Positions 8,070 to 15,936 of a stretch of DNA of 64,000 nt are shown one piece after another. A program made the position numbers and the translations under genes. The stretch is taken from the NCBI GenBank assembly GCA_964536965.1, contig CAZIAL010000008.1:1-64000 (forward strand), given 5' to 3'. Origin of the DNA: JACMQW01 sp964536965 (GTDB lineage Bacteria; Bdellovibrionota; UBA1018). Each line of letters begins with the position of its first letter. Position 1 is the first letter of the stretch. Under the pieces are notes generated by a model. That model worked only from the letters and a program-made list of their open reading frames with translations. It did no database searches and was not told where the DNA came from.

Positions 8070-9137
8070 ATGGCCAGTGGCGTATTCTTCGTTCCCGATC
8101 CCGAACTTCTCGTGATGAATCACGCGATTCCCTACAACCTCTATATCAATTCGTCGTCCGTCGAGGGTCGCGATCATTTCGTGAAAATTTTTCCGATCGG
8201 CGACACGCTCACGAAGCCTGAGTACGCCATCCTCAAGCAGAAATATCTGCAGGTTTATATCTCCGAGCTCGAACGCGGCGCTTATCTTCGGGCGATCTGC
8301 CAGTACTTCGGAAAGACGGAAGCAGAGAAGGTCCAGATCCTGAAGAGTTCCGCGCTCCATCATCTCGATTCCATCTTTAACGTGAAGACCGACGAAGTTT
8401 CGGTCGAAATCGTGAATCAAACGCTGGATGGATGTCGCCAAACCGTCGAAGGTTTCGTCGAGCTTCTGAAAAACTACGAACTCAATCAGCTTCATGAGCT
8501 CATCGGAAGCCTGAGTTTTCACGATTTCTATACCTACGATCATTCGATCAACGTCTCGATGTACTGCATCCTGATCTATCAGCTTATGGAACCCGACGCC
8601 GCTCCGAACCAGATCGTCAACGCCGGGATGGGTGGGTTTCTGCACGACATCGGGAAAATAAAAATTCCGAACAAGATCCTGAACAAGGTCGGCCGACTCA
8701 CCGACGAAGAGTTTCTCGAGATCCAGCGGCATCCGACTTTCGGAAAAGAGTTTCTCAGTCAGCGCGGAGTAAAAGCGCCGCCGGGCGCCAGCGTCGATCT
8801 GATTCGCGACGTCGTCTTCCAACATCACGAAAATTACGACGGAACCGGCTATCCCAGCCGGCTCAAAGGCGAGGAAATCCAAGTCCTCGCCCGCGTGACG
8901 GCGATCGCCGACTTCTTCGACGCGATCACCACGAAGCGGTCCTATGCGGAAGCCCTCTCGGTGGAAGAGGCGCTGAACCTGATGAAACGCGCGCGCGCGA
9001 AAAAAATCGATCCGGCGATCTTCGACCGCTTTCTTCTCCACATGAACGAGAAGTACCGAGAAAAAGACACCGGGATGCAGCTCGCGGACGACTTCGATCC
9101 GTGCCAGCCCCATGTAAAACTGAAACGAACCGGATAA
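8070..9137 (+). CDS. HD-GYP domain cyclic-di-GMP phosphodiesterase
   Basis: 355-residue protein. The N-terminal 150 residues form a sensory-like domain with no predicted membrane segment (VKIFPIGDTLTKPEY). The HD-GYP domain occupies about 150-340 with its main metal and signature motifs: DHSINVSMY, FLHDIGKIKIP (H192, D193), QRHPTFG, HHENYDGTGYP (252-262) and IADFFDA (about 279-285). An intact GYP motif suggests active hydrolysis of c-di-GMP to pGpG or GMP. In Bdellovibrio-like bacteria c-di-GMP controls lifestyle switching and motility. The protein should be cytoplasmic. It ends only three bases from the stop of the convergent metalloprotease gene. Confidence 0.92.
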   Translation: MASGVFFVPDPELLVMNHAIPYNLYINSSSVEGRDHFVKIFPIGDTLTKPEYAILKQKYLQVYISELERGAYLRAICQYFGKTEAEKVQILKSSALHHLDSIFNVKTDEVSVEIVNQTLDGCRQTVEGFVELLKNYELNQLHELIGSLSFHDFYTYDHSINVSMYCILIYQLMEPDAAPNQIVNAGMGGFLHDIGKIKIPNKILNKVGRLTDEEFLEIQRHPTFGKEFLSQRGVKAPPGASVDLIRDVVFQHHENYDGTGYPSRLKGEEIQVLARVTAIADFFDAITTKRSYAEALSVEEALNLMKRARAKKIDPAIFDRFLLHMNEKYREKDTGMQLADDFDPCQPHVKLKRTG

Positions 9138-9140
9138 TTC

Positions 9141-11432
9141 CTAAGGAACCGGATCCGGAAGGTTCGGTGGATTCGCCGGGGGCGTCGGAAGGATCGGTGC
9201 GCGCTCGAAGGTCGCGGGCGCCTCGCCTGGAATCGGGTCGATCTCCCAGGTTTCCCGCTGGCGCGGAACAAGGGGCGGCGGCGGAACCGGAAGTGCCGAT
9301 GGGCTCGGTGCTGGCCGCAGGGATTCCTGGAACTCCCGCTCACGCTGCATCGGGTCTTCGAGCGGAGCGGCAGTCGGAGATTCCGGCTGCGGGGTCGGCA
9401 CGACGGGGGGTTCCGCGGGAGCCGGCGTCGGCGCGGGAGCTCCCGCCGGTTCAGCGGGCGCCTCCGGCGCAGTCCGGTCGAGTGGCCGGATTTTTTCTTC
9501 GATCGGCGCCTCGGGTGGGCGAGATTCTTCACGAGTCGGAGAACCCTCGTAGTCGTCGTAGGCTGGTTCTTCGCGGCGAACCGAGCGCCGCTCTCCACTC
9601 CCGAGAGCGATCTGGATGCCGACGCGAGCGTAGAGGCCCGAGCCGATAAAACGGACGTCTTCAGTTTGCGCGCCGGTATCGGCGGCGAGACGCGTGCCCG
9701 ATGGAAAGTCGGAATAAACGGATCCTTCGTTTCCGGTGGACGAGAAATAAGAGCTCCGCAGACGCGAGTAACCCCCCTCCGCGACCAAGGTGACGGGGCC
9801 GACGGGAATCTCCGCGCCGGTCGTGGCGGCGAGCTCGAAGCTCCACGCGCGGAACGAAACTTTTCCGCTGGAAGCGGCTCCGGCGGAACTGTCGAATTTC
9901 TGATTTCCGGTGAAGAGCCCGGCGCCGAGTCGGCCGCCGACGAACCATCGGACGCCTTCGGATCCGATGGGGTACCAGCGCAGTTCAGGCCCGATCCGGA
10001 AACCGCCGAGAGTCGTTGTTTTCGTCTGCTCGGCGGCGTTCTGGGCCTTGGCATTCGTCGAAAGGGACTTCGGCAAGGTGAAAGCGAGGAAAGCGCCCCA
10101 CTTTCCCCAGGATTCGAACTCGGAAAACGCGGTCGCGGAGATTTCCGAGAAGGCGCCGAACTCCGCCACGGAAGGGTCGCGGTCCCATGCCGTCGTCGAA
10201 GAATCCATGGCCGCGAAGGACTCCCAGAGTTTCGGCGACGGACTTCGGCGCTCGTAGTGCAGCTCCAGTTCCCACGCCCGGGCGGAATTTATCGGCGCGG
10301 CGGAGAAGAGAGCGACCCCGAGCGCGGCGACGATGGCCGTGCCCTTCGCGCGACGAAGCGACCTCCGTAAAAATCGCGCGCCGAGGATGATTGCGGCGAA
10401 GAGCCAGAAGCCGAAACTTCCGCCGATCCGTTCGAGAAAGGTCGCGGGCCGAGAATCTTCCCGGAAATCCGTTTGGGCAATCGCCGAGCTGATGCACCCG
10501 TCTCCCGCGGTGGTGCTCGGGCGCGCATTTCGTCCCTGGGTGTCCGTTCCGCAGTTGGTGTCCGTACCGGATGGTCCACCCGTGATGGAAGTACGACCGA
10601 TGATCGATCCGCCGTTGTCGGTGCCCGTGTAGCTATCGCAGCGGGAGCCGGTCCGCAGCGGCCGCCCTCGCTCGTAAATGCACTCGATTCCGTCGCGGTC
10701 GTCCTGATTAATGTCCCGGCGCGAAGTATCGCTCGGATCGGCGAGGGTCACGGTCTGGACCATGGTCGCTTCGCGCAGAAAGGTTTCCGCTGAATCGTAG
10801 CCGTTCGCAGGCGTGCCTGAGTCCGGTTCGATCGGATGGTCGAGGCCGATGCAGTGGCCGACTTCATGCGTGACCACCGACCGGAGATCGGCTTCGCCCA
10901 TGGCGGGAGCGTAAGCCATCGCCGTGGAAGCATTTCCGTTCAGTACGATATCGCAATCCGCAAAATCTTCACCCGCGACGACGGAGGTCGCGGCCGCGAG
11001 GATCGAAGTATCGTTCCCGTAGTAATTTCCTTCGGCGAAGGTGCGGTCATCCCACAAGATGGTATTCATGCCGTCGCTGGGATTGTAGATCGCGGACGTC
11101 GTCCCGACGACCTCGATCTGGAGATCGGCCCGGCAAGCCTGACTCCAAGCTCCGACCGCCGCTTCGGCGGCCAAGAGTACTTGGGCGCCCGTGACACTGG
11201 TGGCGATGCTGCCCCCCAGAGCGTCGAGATTCGTATTTACATAAAACCGAAGGACACGCTTCGGCCAGGTAGGTACGGCAGTGATCGGGCGTTCGCCTTT
11301 TTCGTATCCGCCGCCCGCGAGAAAAATAAATGCGCGAGCCGGAAACGGAAACGCGGCCATCGCGATCGCAAGGGCGATCCCCGCGAAGCGGAAAGGGGAG
11401 TATGTGAATTCTTCGCGCTTCCGCCGACTCAT
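9141..11432 (-). CDS. Secreted matrixin-like metalloprotease fused to a beta-barrel domain
   Basis: 763 residues from the ATG at 11432, which overlaps the upstream TGA (ATGA). Signal peptide at 1-34 (GIALAIAMAAFPFPARA). A metzincin protease domain follows with the zinc site THEVGHCIGLDH (H189, E190, H193, H199). After a Thr/Gly/Ser linker comes GGSFGFWLFAAIILGARF plus Arg-rich residues (338-362), which looks like a C-terminal sorting tail. Translation continues into a second hydrophobic segment (365-379, ending INSARA), a beta-rich domain resembling an outer-membrane barrel (about 385-650), and a long Pro/Glu-rich tail. It reads like two genes, an anchored protease and an exported barrel protein, joined in frame. 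I found no start codon or stop at the junction, so a true fusion is favoured. Confidence 0.82.
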   Translation of the reverse strand: MSRRKREEFTYSPFRFAGIALAIAMAAFPFPARAFIFLAGGGYEKGERPITAVPTWPKRVLRFYVNTNLDALGGSIATSVTGAQVLLAAEAAVGAWSQACRADLQIEVVGTTSAIYNPSDGMNTILWDDRTFAEGNYYGNDTSILAAATSVVAGEDFADCDIVLNGNASTAMAYAPAMGEADLRSVVTHEVGHCIGLDHPIEPDSGTPANGYDSAETFLREATMVQTVTLADPSDTSRRDINQDDRDGIECIYERGRPLRTGSRCDSYTGTDNGGSIIGRTSITGGPSGTDTNCGTDTQGRNARPSTTAGDGCISSAIAQTDFREDSRPATFLERIGGSFGFWLFAAIILGARFLRRSLRRAKGTAIVAALGVALFSAAPINSARAWELELHYERRSPSPKLWESFAAMDSSTTAWDRDPSVAEFGAFSEISATAFSEFESWGKWGAFLAFTLPKSLSTNAKAQNAAEQTKTTTLGGFRIGPELRWYPIGSEGVRWFVGGRLGAGLFTGNQKFDSSAGAASSGKVSFRAWSFELAATTGAEIPVGPVTLVAEGGYSRLRSSYFSSTGNEGSVYSDFPSGTRLAADTGAQTEDVRFIGSGLYARVGIQIALGSGERRSVRREEPAYDDYEGSPTREESRPPEAPIEEKIRPLDRTAPEAPAEPAGAPAPTPAPAEPPVVPTPQPESPTAAPLEDPMQREREFQESLRPAPSPSALPVPPPPLVPRQRETWEIDPIPGEAPATFERAPILPTPPANPPNLPDPVP

Positions 11433-11845
11433 TCCCGTTCTTTCTCGGCGCGGGGAAACGGACCGGAATGGAACCAGCCGCGTGCGGGACGTTCGGAATA
11501 AATCAGACGAAGCGAGAATCGCTGTCCAGGTTTGGGCTCTACGATGTGACCCGGATAAATGATCGTCTCGGAGAGGGTGGAGTAGCCGCCTCCCGGGATC
11601 CAAACTTCGAATTCCTCGGAGAGGTTCCGGCATTGCGCGGATTCCACGCGCGAAAGCCGCCGGTAGCGCCAGGCGACTCCATTTTCTTTTCGCGCCGATC
11701 CGAGGAACTCGCCGGAGAGAACGCAGGCGGAATCGCGCAGGGGAGAAACGGCAAGTCGCGAAGTCGCCTCGGCGGACGGAAGAATGGCCGAAGCCAATGC
11801 GAATCCACCGGCAATTTTAAGAAAGGAAAACCGCGAAAACTGCAT
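11429..11845 (-). CDS. Small exported protein, operon partner of the metalloprotease
   Basis: 138 residues from the ATG at 11845, the first start with a signal peptide behind it (FLKIAGGFALASAILPSAEA). The open frame continues further upstream but with Arg/Pro-rich random-looking content. The mature part has two Cys and a beta-rich composition (EFEVWIPGGGYSTLSE, then PGQRFSLRLIYSE). No family is recognised. Its TGA overlaps the ATG of the metalloprotease, so the two are co-expressed. It could be a chaperone, inhibitor or substrate of the protease; that is guesswork from position. Confidence 0.7.
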   Translation of the reverse strand: MQFSRFSFLKIAGGFALASAILPSAEATSRLAVSPLRDSACVLSGEFLGSARKENGVAWRYRRLSRVESAQCRNLSEEFEVWIPGGGYSTLSETIIYPGHIVEPKPGQRFSLRLIYSERPARGWFHSGPFPRAEKERE

Positions 11846-11915
11846 CACCTGGCATTTTTCCAAGAAAAGACCGGAGATCCAAGTTAATCCCGAGAGGATC
11901 GGTCGAAAATCGGGA

Positions 11916-12530
11916 TTAGGCCGATTGACGCGACGGGCGAGAGTGCGCGGATGCCGCGGGAATTCGAATTCGGAAGGTCGTTCCCACGCCGATGGCCGTT
12001 TCGATTTCGAGGGACGCACCGAGCGCTTCGATCTGGGCGCGGACGATTTCCATGCCGATCCCACGCCCCGAGACTTCGTTCGGCGCTGCGCGAGTGGACA
12101 GACCCGGAACGAAAATCAGCTCCAGGGCTTCGTCCCGGGTAAATTCCTGATCGGGCTCGGCGATCCCCGCGAGGATCGCGGTCTGTACGAGGTAATGCGA
12201 ATCAATGCCGCGACCGTCATCGGCGAGCACGATTTCAGCGTTTCCGTCGCGTTCATGGAAGGTGAGCCGGACCGAGCCGACGACGTCTTTCCCGGCGGCG
12301 CGGCGGCTTTCCGCGGACTCGATGCCATGGTCGATCGCATTTCGGATGAGCTGCACGAGAAGTTCGTCGAGATGGGAAAGGACTTCGGCATCCAGAAGCA
12401 CCGTTTCGCCGGCACTTTGCCAGTTCACGAGCTTACCCAGAGCGCGGGCGGTCTGTTCCGCCGTGCATCGCATCCGTTCGAAAGTAAGGCCCGCAGAGGC
12501 CAAGCGGGGATTCTTTTTTTGGGTGGGCAT
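11916..12530 (-). CDS. Stand-alone CheA-type histidine kinase ATPase domain
   Basis: 204-residue protein made almost entirely of a CheA-like HATPase_c domain. The N box is LVQLIRNAIDHGIES, with the CheA-style following segment SRRAAGKDVVGSVRL. The G1 box is LADDGRGID, the F-like box LIFVPGLSTRA and the G2 box SGRGIGMEIV, ending GVGTTFRIRIP. The P1 phosphotransfer, P3 dimerisation and P5 coupling domains are absent. The start has a good ribosome site (GAAAGGA). No receiver or chemoreceptor gene is adjacent. It may be an orphan catalytic subunit working with a separate HPt protein, or a regulatory ATP-binding protein. A 9-bp inverted repeat (11885-11893 with 11910-11918) overlaps its stop and may be a weak terminator. 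Confidence 0.85.
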   Translation of the reverse strand: MPTQKKNPRLASAGLTFERMRCTAEQTARALGKLVNWQSAGETVLLDAEVLSHLDELLVQLIRNAIDHGIESAESRRAAGKDVVGSVRLTFHERDGNAEIVLADDGRGIDSHYLVQTAILAGIAEPDQEFTRDEALELIFVPGLSTRAAPNEVSGRGIGMEIVRAQIEALGASLEIETAIGVGTTFRIRIPAASAHSRPSRQSA

Positions 12531-12682
12531 ACCGGTCCTTTCACCCAGCGTATCGGCGAAAGCGACGCCGCCCTACAGCGCCAATTCCCTGGCGACTGAG
12601 CGGAGTGCGCGAGCCGAAATCGTGAAGTTTCGCCTGCCTTCGTCATTCCTTCGCGGTAAGACGGAGAGGAGTGAACTCTGTA

Positions 12683-13081
12683 ATGACGCGCCTGCGAATC
12701 TCGGATGCCATCATCGTGACCTTGCTCGCGGGCGGGCTCGTGACTTCGGGGGGCTTGGCCGTGGAGTTTCGACTCGGGCTCGCCGGTGTCTCTCTCTTTT
12801 ACTGCGGACATTCGCTCGGAAAACACGCGGTCGTATGGTTTCAGAGATTTCGCGTCGATGGACGCACGGCCCTCTGGTTCGTCGCGAACGTGGCGTATCT
12901 CTATTCGGCCATCGTCTGGTTTTGGTGGAGCCAGCGGAAAGTATTCTTTCCGCCGGTCCTCCTGAACCGGCATTTGGAAGTGACGTATTTCTTCGAACTC
13001 ACCGCGCTTCTCGTCGCGATCGGAATGCGGCTCGAGCTTCGCGCCGGGGTCACGAAGCACATCGACGGATCCCCATCGTGA
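12683..13081 (+). CDS. Small integral membrane protein
   Basis: 132 residues with about four hydrophobic segments (AIIVTLLAGGLVTSGGLA, LGLAGVSLFYCGHSLGK, ALWFVANVAYLYSAIVWFWW, FELTALLVAIGM). The ATG at 12683 follows GAGAGGAG by about twelve bases; a GTG at 12671 in the same frame would add four residues. No family is recognised. Its TGA overlaps the GTG start of the dioxygenase (GTGA), so the two are a unit. Confidence 0.7.
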   Translation: MTRLRISDAIIVTLLAGGLVTSGGLAVEFRLGLAGVSLFYCGHSLGKHAVVWFQRFRVDGRTALWFVANVAYLYSAIVWFWWSQRKVFFPPVLLNRHLEVTYFFELTALLVAIGMRLELRAGVTKHIDGSPS

Positions 13082-13689
13082 CGAATGAAATTTTCCGCCG
13101 CATCTCCGACGAGCTGGCGGCTCAAGGCTATAGCGTCCAGTCCGATTTTTTCCCCGAAGCTTTTTGCCTGGGCGTCCGCGCGGAGATCGAATCCCTGCGG
13201 GCGCGGGGAGCGCTTCGCGCAGCTGCTATCGGCCGAGCGGGGGATCGCCGGCCCGATGCGGAAATTCGCGGAGATGGAACGTCTTGGCTTGAGCCGGGAG
13301 ATCCCGCGCTTTCCACACCCGCGCAACTCCAGATCGCAGAAGTTCTCGATGGTCTTCGGCGAGTACTGAACGAAACCCTGTATCTCGGGCTTTGGGACTG
13401 GGAAGGTCATTATGCCTGGTATGCGCCGGGCACGTTTTACCGCGAACATCTCGATCGATTCCGCGACGAGAGTCGCCGCACCGTCTCGATCGTTTTCTTT
13501 TTCAACCCCGGCTGGCAGGAAAAAGACGGGGGTTTCCTCCGCCTCGCGCTGCCCGAGGGAGAGCTTCGGATCGAACCGCGCGCCGGCACGGCCGTCATTT
13601 TTTTGAGCGACCGCATCGCCCACGAGGTGCTTCCGACGAGCGCGGATCGGTACAGTTTCGCGGGCTGGCTTCGCACGCGCGCCGGATAA
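13078..13689 (+). CDS. 2OG-Fe(II) oxygenase, SM-20/prolyl-hydroxylase type
   Basis: 203 residues from a GTG at 13078 that overlaps the preceding stop codon. The jelly-roll core carries the iron ligands in REHLDRF (H124, D126) and RIAHEVLP (H182), and the 2-oxoglutarate Arg in RYSFAGW (R191). The motifs FFFNPGWQEKDGGFLRL and RAGTAVIFLSDR match the EGLN/SM-20 branch of prolyl 4-hydroxylases. Bacterial members hydroxylate prolyl residues, for example in EF-Tu or other translation proteins. The substrate here is unknown. It sits downstream of a small membrane protein, with which it is likely co-transcribed. A long open extension upstream in the same frame is out of phase with the real membrane-protein gene and is not used. 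Confidence 0.85.
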   Translation: MTNEIFRRISDELAAQGYSVQSDFFPEAFCLGVRAEIESLRARGALRAAAIGRAGDRRPDAEIRGDGTSWLEPGDPALSTPAQLQIAEVLDGLRRVLNETLYLGLWDWEGHYAWYAPGTFYREHLDRFRDESRRTVSIVFFFNPGWQEKDGGFLRLALPEGELRIEPRAGTAVIFLSDRIAHEVLPTSADRYSFAGWLRTRAG

Positions 13690-13710
13690 GGCCGAAGCCA
13701 TGTCCGGGGT

Positions 13711-13992
13711 CTAGAGAATATAAATCAGATCATCGATCAGGTGGGTCGCCTTCGCGAGTCCGATGATATCGTCGGCGGAGGCCGCGATGAATTCATAGGT
13801 GAGCGCGATATGCGCCGAGTTCGCGCTCTGCTTTTCTCCCGTGCGTTTCAACCCCACGAATTTCGCTTCGAAAACGGTCACCGACACCCGGAACAGATCC
13901 GAGTTTTTGCCGATGAACTTATGGGTATAGTTCGCGGGAAAGAGGTACGTCTCTTCCAGAAGTTTTCGGAACTGGGTGAAATCGTCGCTCAT
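13711..13992 (-). CDS. DUF493 (YbeD-like) family protein
   Basis: 93-residue cytoplasmic protein of the DUF493/UPF0250 family with the ACT-like beta-alpha-beta fold. Typical features are FPANYTHKFIGKNSD near residue 18, a central RVSVTVFEAKF strand, SANSAHIALTYEF and the C-terminal IIGLAKATHLIDDLIYIL. In enterobacteria YbeD lies near lipoate genes, but the function is not settled. No lipoate genes are visible here. It lies ten bases downstream of a small exported protein gene on the same strand. Confidence 0.85.
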   Translation of the reverse strand: MSDDFTQFRKLLEETYLFPANYTHKFIGKNSDLFRVSVTVFEAKFVGLKRTGEKQSANSAHIALTYEFIAASADDIIGLAKATHLIDDLIYIL

Positions 13993-14002
13993 GGGTACTT
14001 TA

Positions 14003-14410
14003 TCAGGGAATGCGGTAAAGGCTCGGGCGGCCGAGATCCTTGGTTTCGACGAAAATTTCGAGCCGGCATTCAGGCACGAGTTGTACGCCTACTTCGGCGT
14101 TCGCACCCGGCTCCGTATCTTCGGGAAGGATCAGTTCCATTTCGCTTTCCTGCGCGGGCTCCTCGCACGTTTCGGCGTCGAAAACATATTCCACGACCGA
14201 TAGGCCGTCGAGCGGCGTGACTTCCGAAAGTCGATAGGGAGCCTCCGCCTCGATTTCGATTTTCTCTCCCCGAAGTCCCGTCAGCGCGAGGTCCTGGGAG
14301 AGGAGGTAGAGTTCGGACTTTTCGAGATCCATCCAGTCGAGCGCGTCGGCGTGGGAGATCGCCGGAAAGGTGGCGACAGCAATCGCGAGGACGAAGGTAG
14401 GGAATTTCAT
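14003..14410 (-). CDS. Small exported acidic protein
   Basis: 135 residues with signal peptide MKFPTFVLAIAVATFPAISHA. The mature part is acidic (many Glu and Asp) and beta-rich, with two cysteines (ETCEEP and PECRLEIF) likely to form a disulfide. No known family. No strong ribosome site precedes the ATG. It is divergent from the papain-like peptidase gene and precedes the DUF493 gene. Confidence 0.65.
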   Translation of the reverse strand: MKFPTFVLAIAVATFPAISHADALDWMDLEKSELYLLSQDLALTGLRGEKIEIEAEAPYRLSEVTPLDGLSVVEYVFDAETCEEPAQESEMELILPEDTEPGANAEVGVQLVPECRLEIFVETKDLGRPSLYRIP

Positions 14411-14587
14411 GGGGGCTACAAAACCACGGCGGTCCGTCGCTGTCTACCGCCTCGGAAGGGGTGGGCAACTGTCGAGAATTTAGGCAGTTCCGGTCGCGCG
14501 GGTGGCCGCGGGATGCCCTTCCAGACGGGGCTCAGGGCCTCCTGGATTGGTCTAAACCGTGCTTTATCGACGGTGGAGACTTCCGAC

Positions 14588-15877
14588 ATGCGTGATCAGC
14601 TGACGACGATTTTAAAGGCGAAGGTGAGGGGGGCGTCCCGCGGTCTAGTGACCTTTGCGGCGGGTTTAGGCTTCGCCTTCGGAGCTTTGGCCAGCCCTAC
14701 CGCTTCATTCGATTCGAAGGTCGCTCCGGTCATTGGGAGACTGCCCGCCTCCGCATGCGGGGAGGTCCGCCTCGACGCCGAAGGCGGCGCGATGGAGCAT
14801 GTGAAAGTTCGCAATCAGCGCGCGATCGGGAGCTGCTACGCCCACGCCGCCGCCCAGCTTTACGATGCGTGGCGCTTCCGAAACGCCGACATGGAATACG
14901 ATCACTCGAGCGCCGGATTTGAAATCAGCCAGCGCTATAAATGGGATCGTGACGAGACTTCGGTCGACGGCGGTCATGTGAAAAAGATCATTCCGAAACT
15001 TCTTCAGGAGGGGACGTGCTCCCAGGAGGAACTCGATTCGCTCTTCCGTGGGGTCACGCTCGACGGGTTTGCTTCGAAAGTGATGCAGATCTTCACCAAG
15101 TATCGCGACGAGTTTCGTCGACGGATGAAAGAAGAGCTTCCTTCGCCCATCGAAGTGCAGGCGGAGATCGGTGCCGAGATCCTGAAGCGCGAGATGCAGG
15201 GATTTGCGCGCCAGGATAATACTCGCGTCGATCGCAGTCGCATTCACTTCGACGTTCGCTCCATGGTCGCTCGGGATGTCCTGGCGAAGGGAGTCGTCGA
15301 GCTCAAGGCCTATATTAAAGATGTCTGCGTGATTTCCCAGGCGCACATCCCATACTCCAAGCTCCAGCCGGACGCGAATACCGTACGCATGTTCGAAATG
15401 ATTTCGCTCGCCGAATGCCCGGAGCAGCGCCGTCTCTACGCCAAAAATCAGTTCCGAATCAACGACGTCTCGACCTATACGAACGGGAAAGGAATGATTC
15501 CCGGCGTTCTCGATGAAAAGCCGCGTTTCAAGCCCGAGGTGTCGCTGCCCGCCATCCATCGCGAGCTGGACAAAGGGTTGAGCCGCGCCATGCCGATCGC
15601 GGTCAGTTACTGTGCCTCCGTTCTCGGCGAAGGAAAGGCGTTCAAGACCAAGGATCCGAACACGGATCAGTGCGGGCGACATGCCTCGCTCATCACGGGC
15701 CGTCGCAAAAATCCACAGTCGGGAAAATGCGAGCTCCTGATTCGCAACACCTGGGGCAATTCGTGCGGTTCCTACAGTAGGGACTGGACCTGTGATTCGG
15801 CAAAAGGTTCCGTCTGGGTCGACGAAGCGACTCTCGGCCGGGCCATTACGAACGTGCAGACGATCGTGCCGAATTAA
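14588..15877 (+). CDS. Exported papain-like (C1) cysteine peptidase
   Basis: 429 residues from the ATG at 14588, which has GGAG about ten bases upstream; the frame stays open further upstream but the signal peptide begins here (LVTFAAGLGFAFGALA). The catalytic set is complete. NQRAIGSCYAHAAA gives the oxyanion Gln and nucleophile C83. GRHASLITGR gives H365. LIRNTWGNSCG gives N387 in the usual Asn-x-Trp-Gly context. The roughly 280 residues between Cys and His are longer than in papain and partly helical. No separate propeptide can be delimited. A diverged paralog lies at 49456-50580, with the same N- and C-terminal framework and a similar ending (VWVDEATL versus VWVDAEVL). It probably acts in the periplasm or outside the cell. 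Confidence 0.85.
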   Translation: MRDQLTTILKAKVRGASRGLVTFAAGLGFAFGALASPTASFDSKVAPVIGRLPASACGEVRLDAEGGAMEHVKVRNQRAIGSCYAHAAAQLYDAWRFRNADMEYDHSSAGFEISQRYKWDRDETSVDGGHVKKIIPKLLQEGTCSQEELDSLFRGVTLDGFASKVMQIFTKYRDEFRRRMKEELPSPIEVQAEIGAEILKREMQGFARQDNTRVDRSRIHFDVRSMVARDVLAKGVVELKAYIKDVCVISQAHIPYSKLQPDANTVRMFEMISLAECPEQRRLYAKNQFRINDVSTYTNGKGMIPGVLDEKPRFKPEVSLPAIHRELDKGLSRAMPIAVSYCASVLGEGKAFKTKDPNTDQCGRHASLITGRRKNPQSGKCELLIRNTWGNSCGSYSRDWTCDSAKGSVWVDEATLGRAITNVQTIVPN

Positions 15878-15936
15878 TCCCGCGTCAGCAAAACGTCGTT
15901 GTCCAAATTCGTTCCTCTCGCGCAAACTGAGGGGAT

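Noticed and set aside
10320..10420. Frameshift between the protease and barrel parts of the 9141-11432 gene
   Set aside because: The frame is continuous with sensible codons, and there is no start codon or stop in any frame at the junction to indicate an error; a fusion is the simpler reading.
12205..13077. Long N-terminal extension of the 2OG oxygenase frame
   Set aside because: It overlaps the CheA-type and membrane-protein genes in other frames and gives no recognisable domain; the GTGA overlap at 13078 defines the start.
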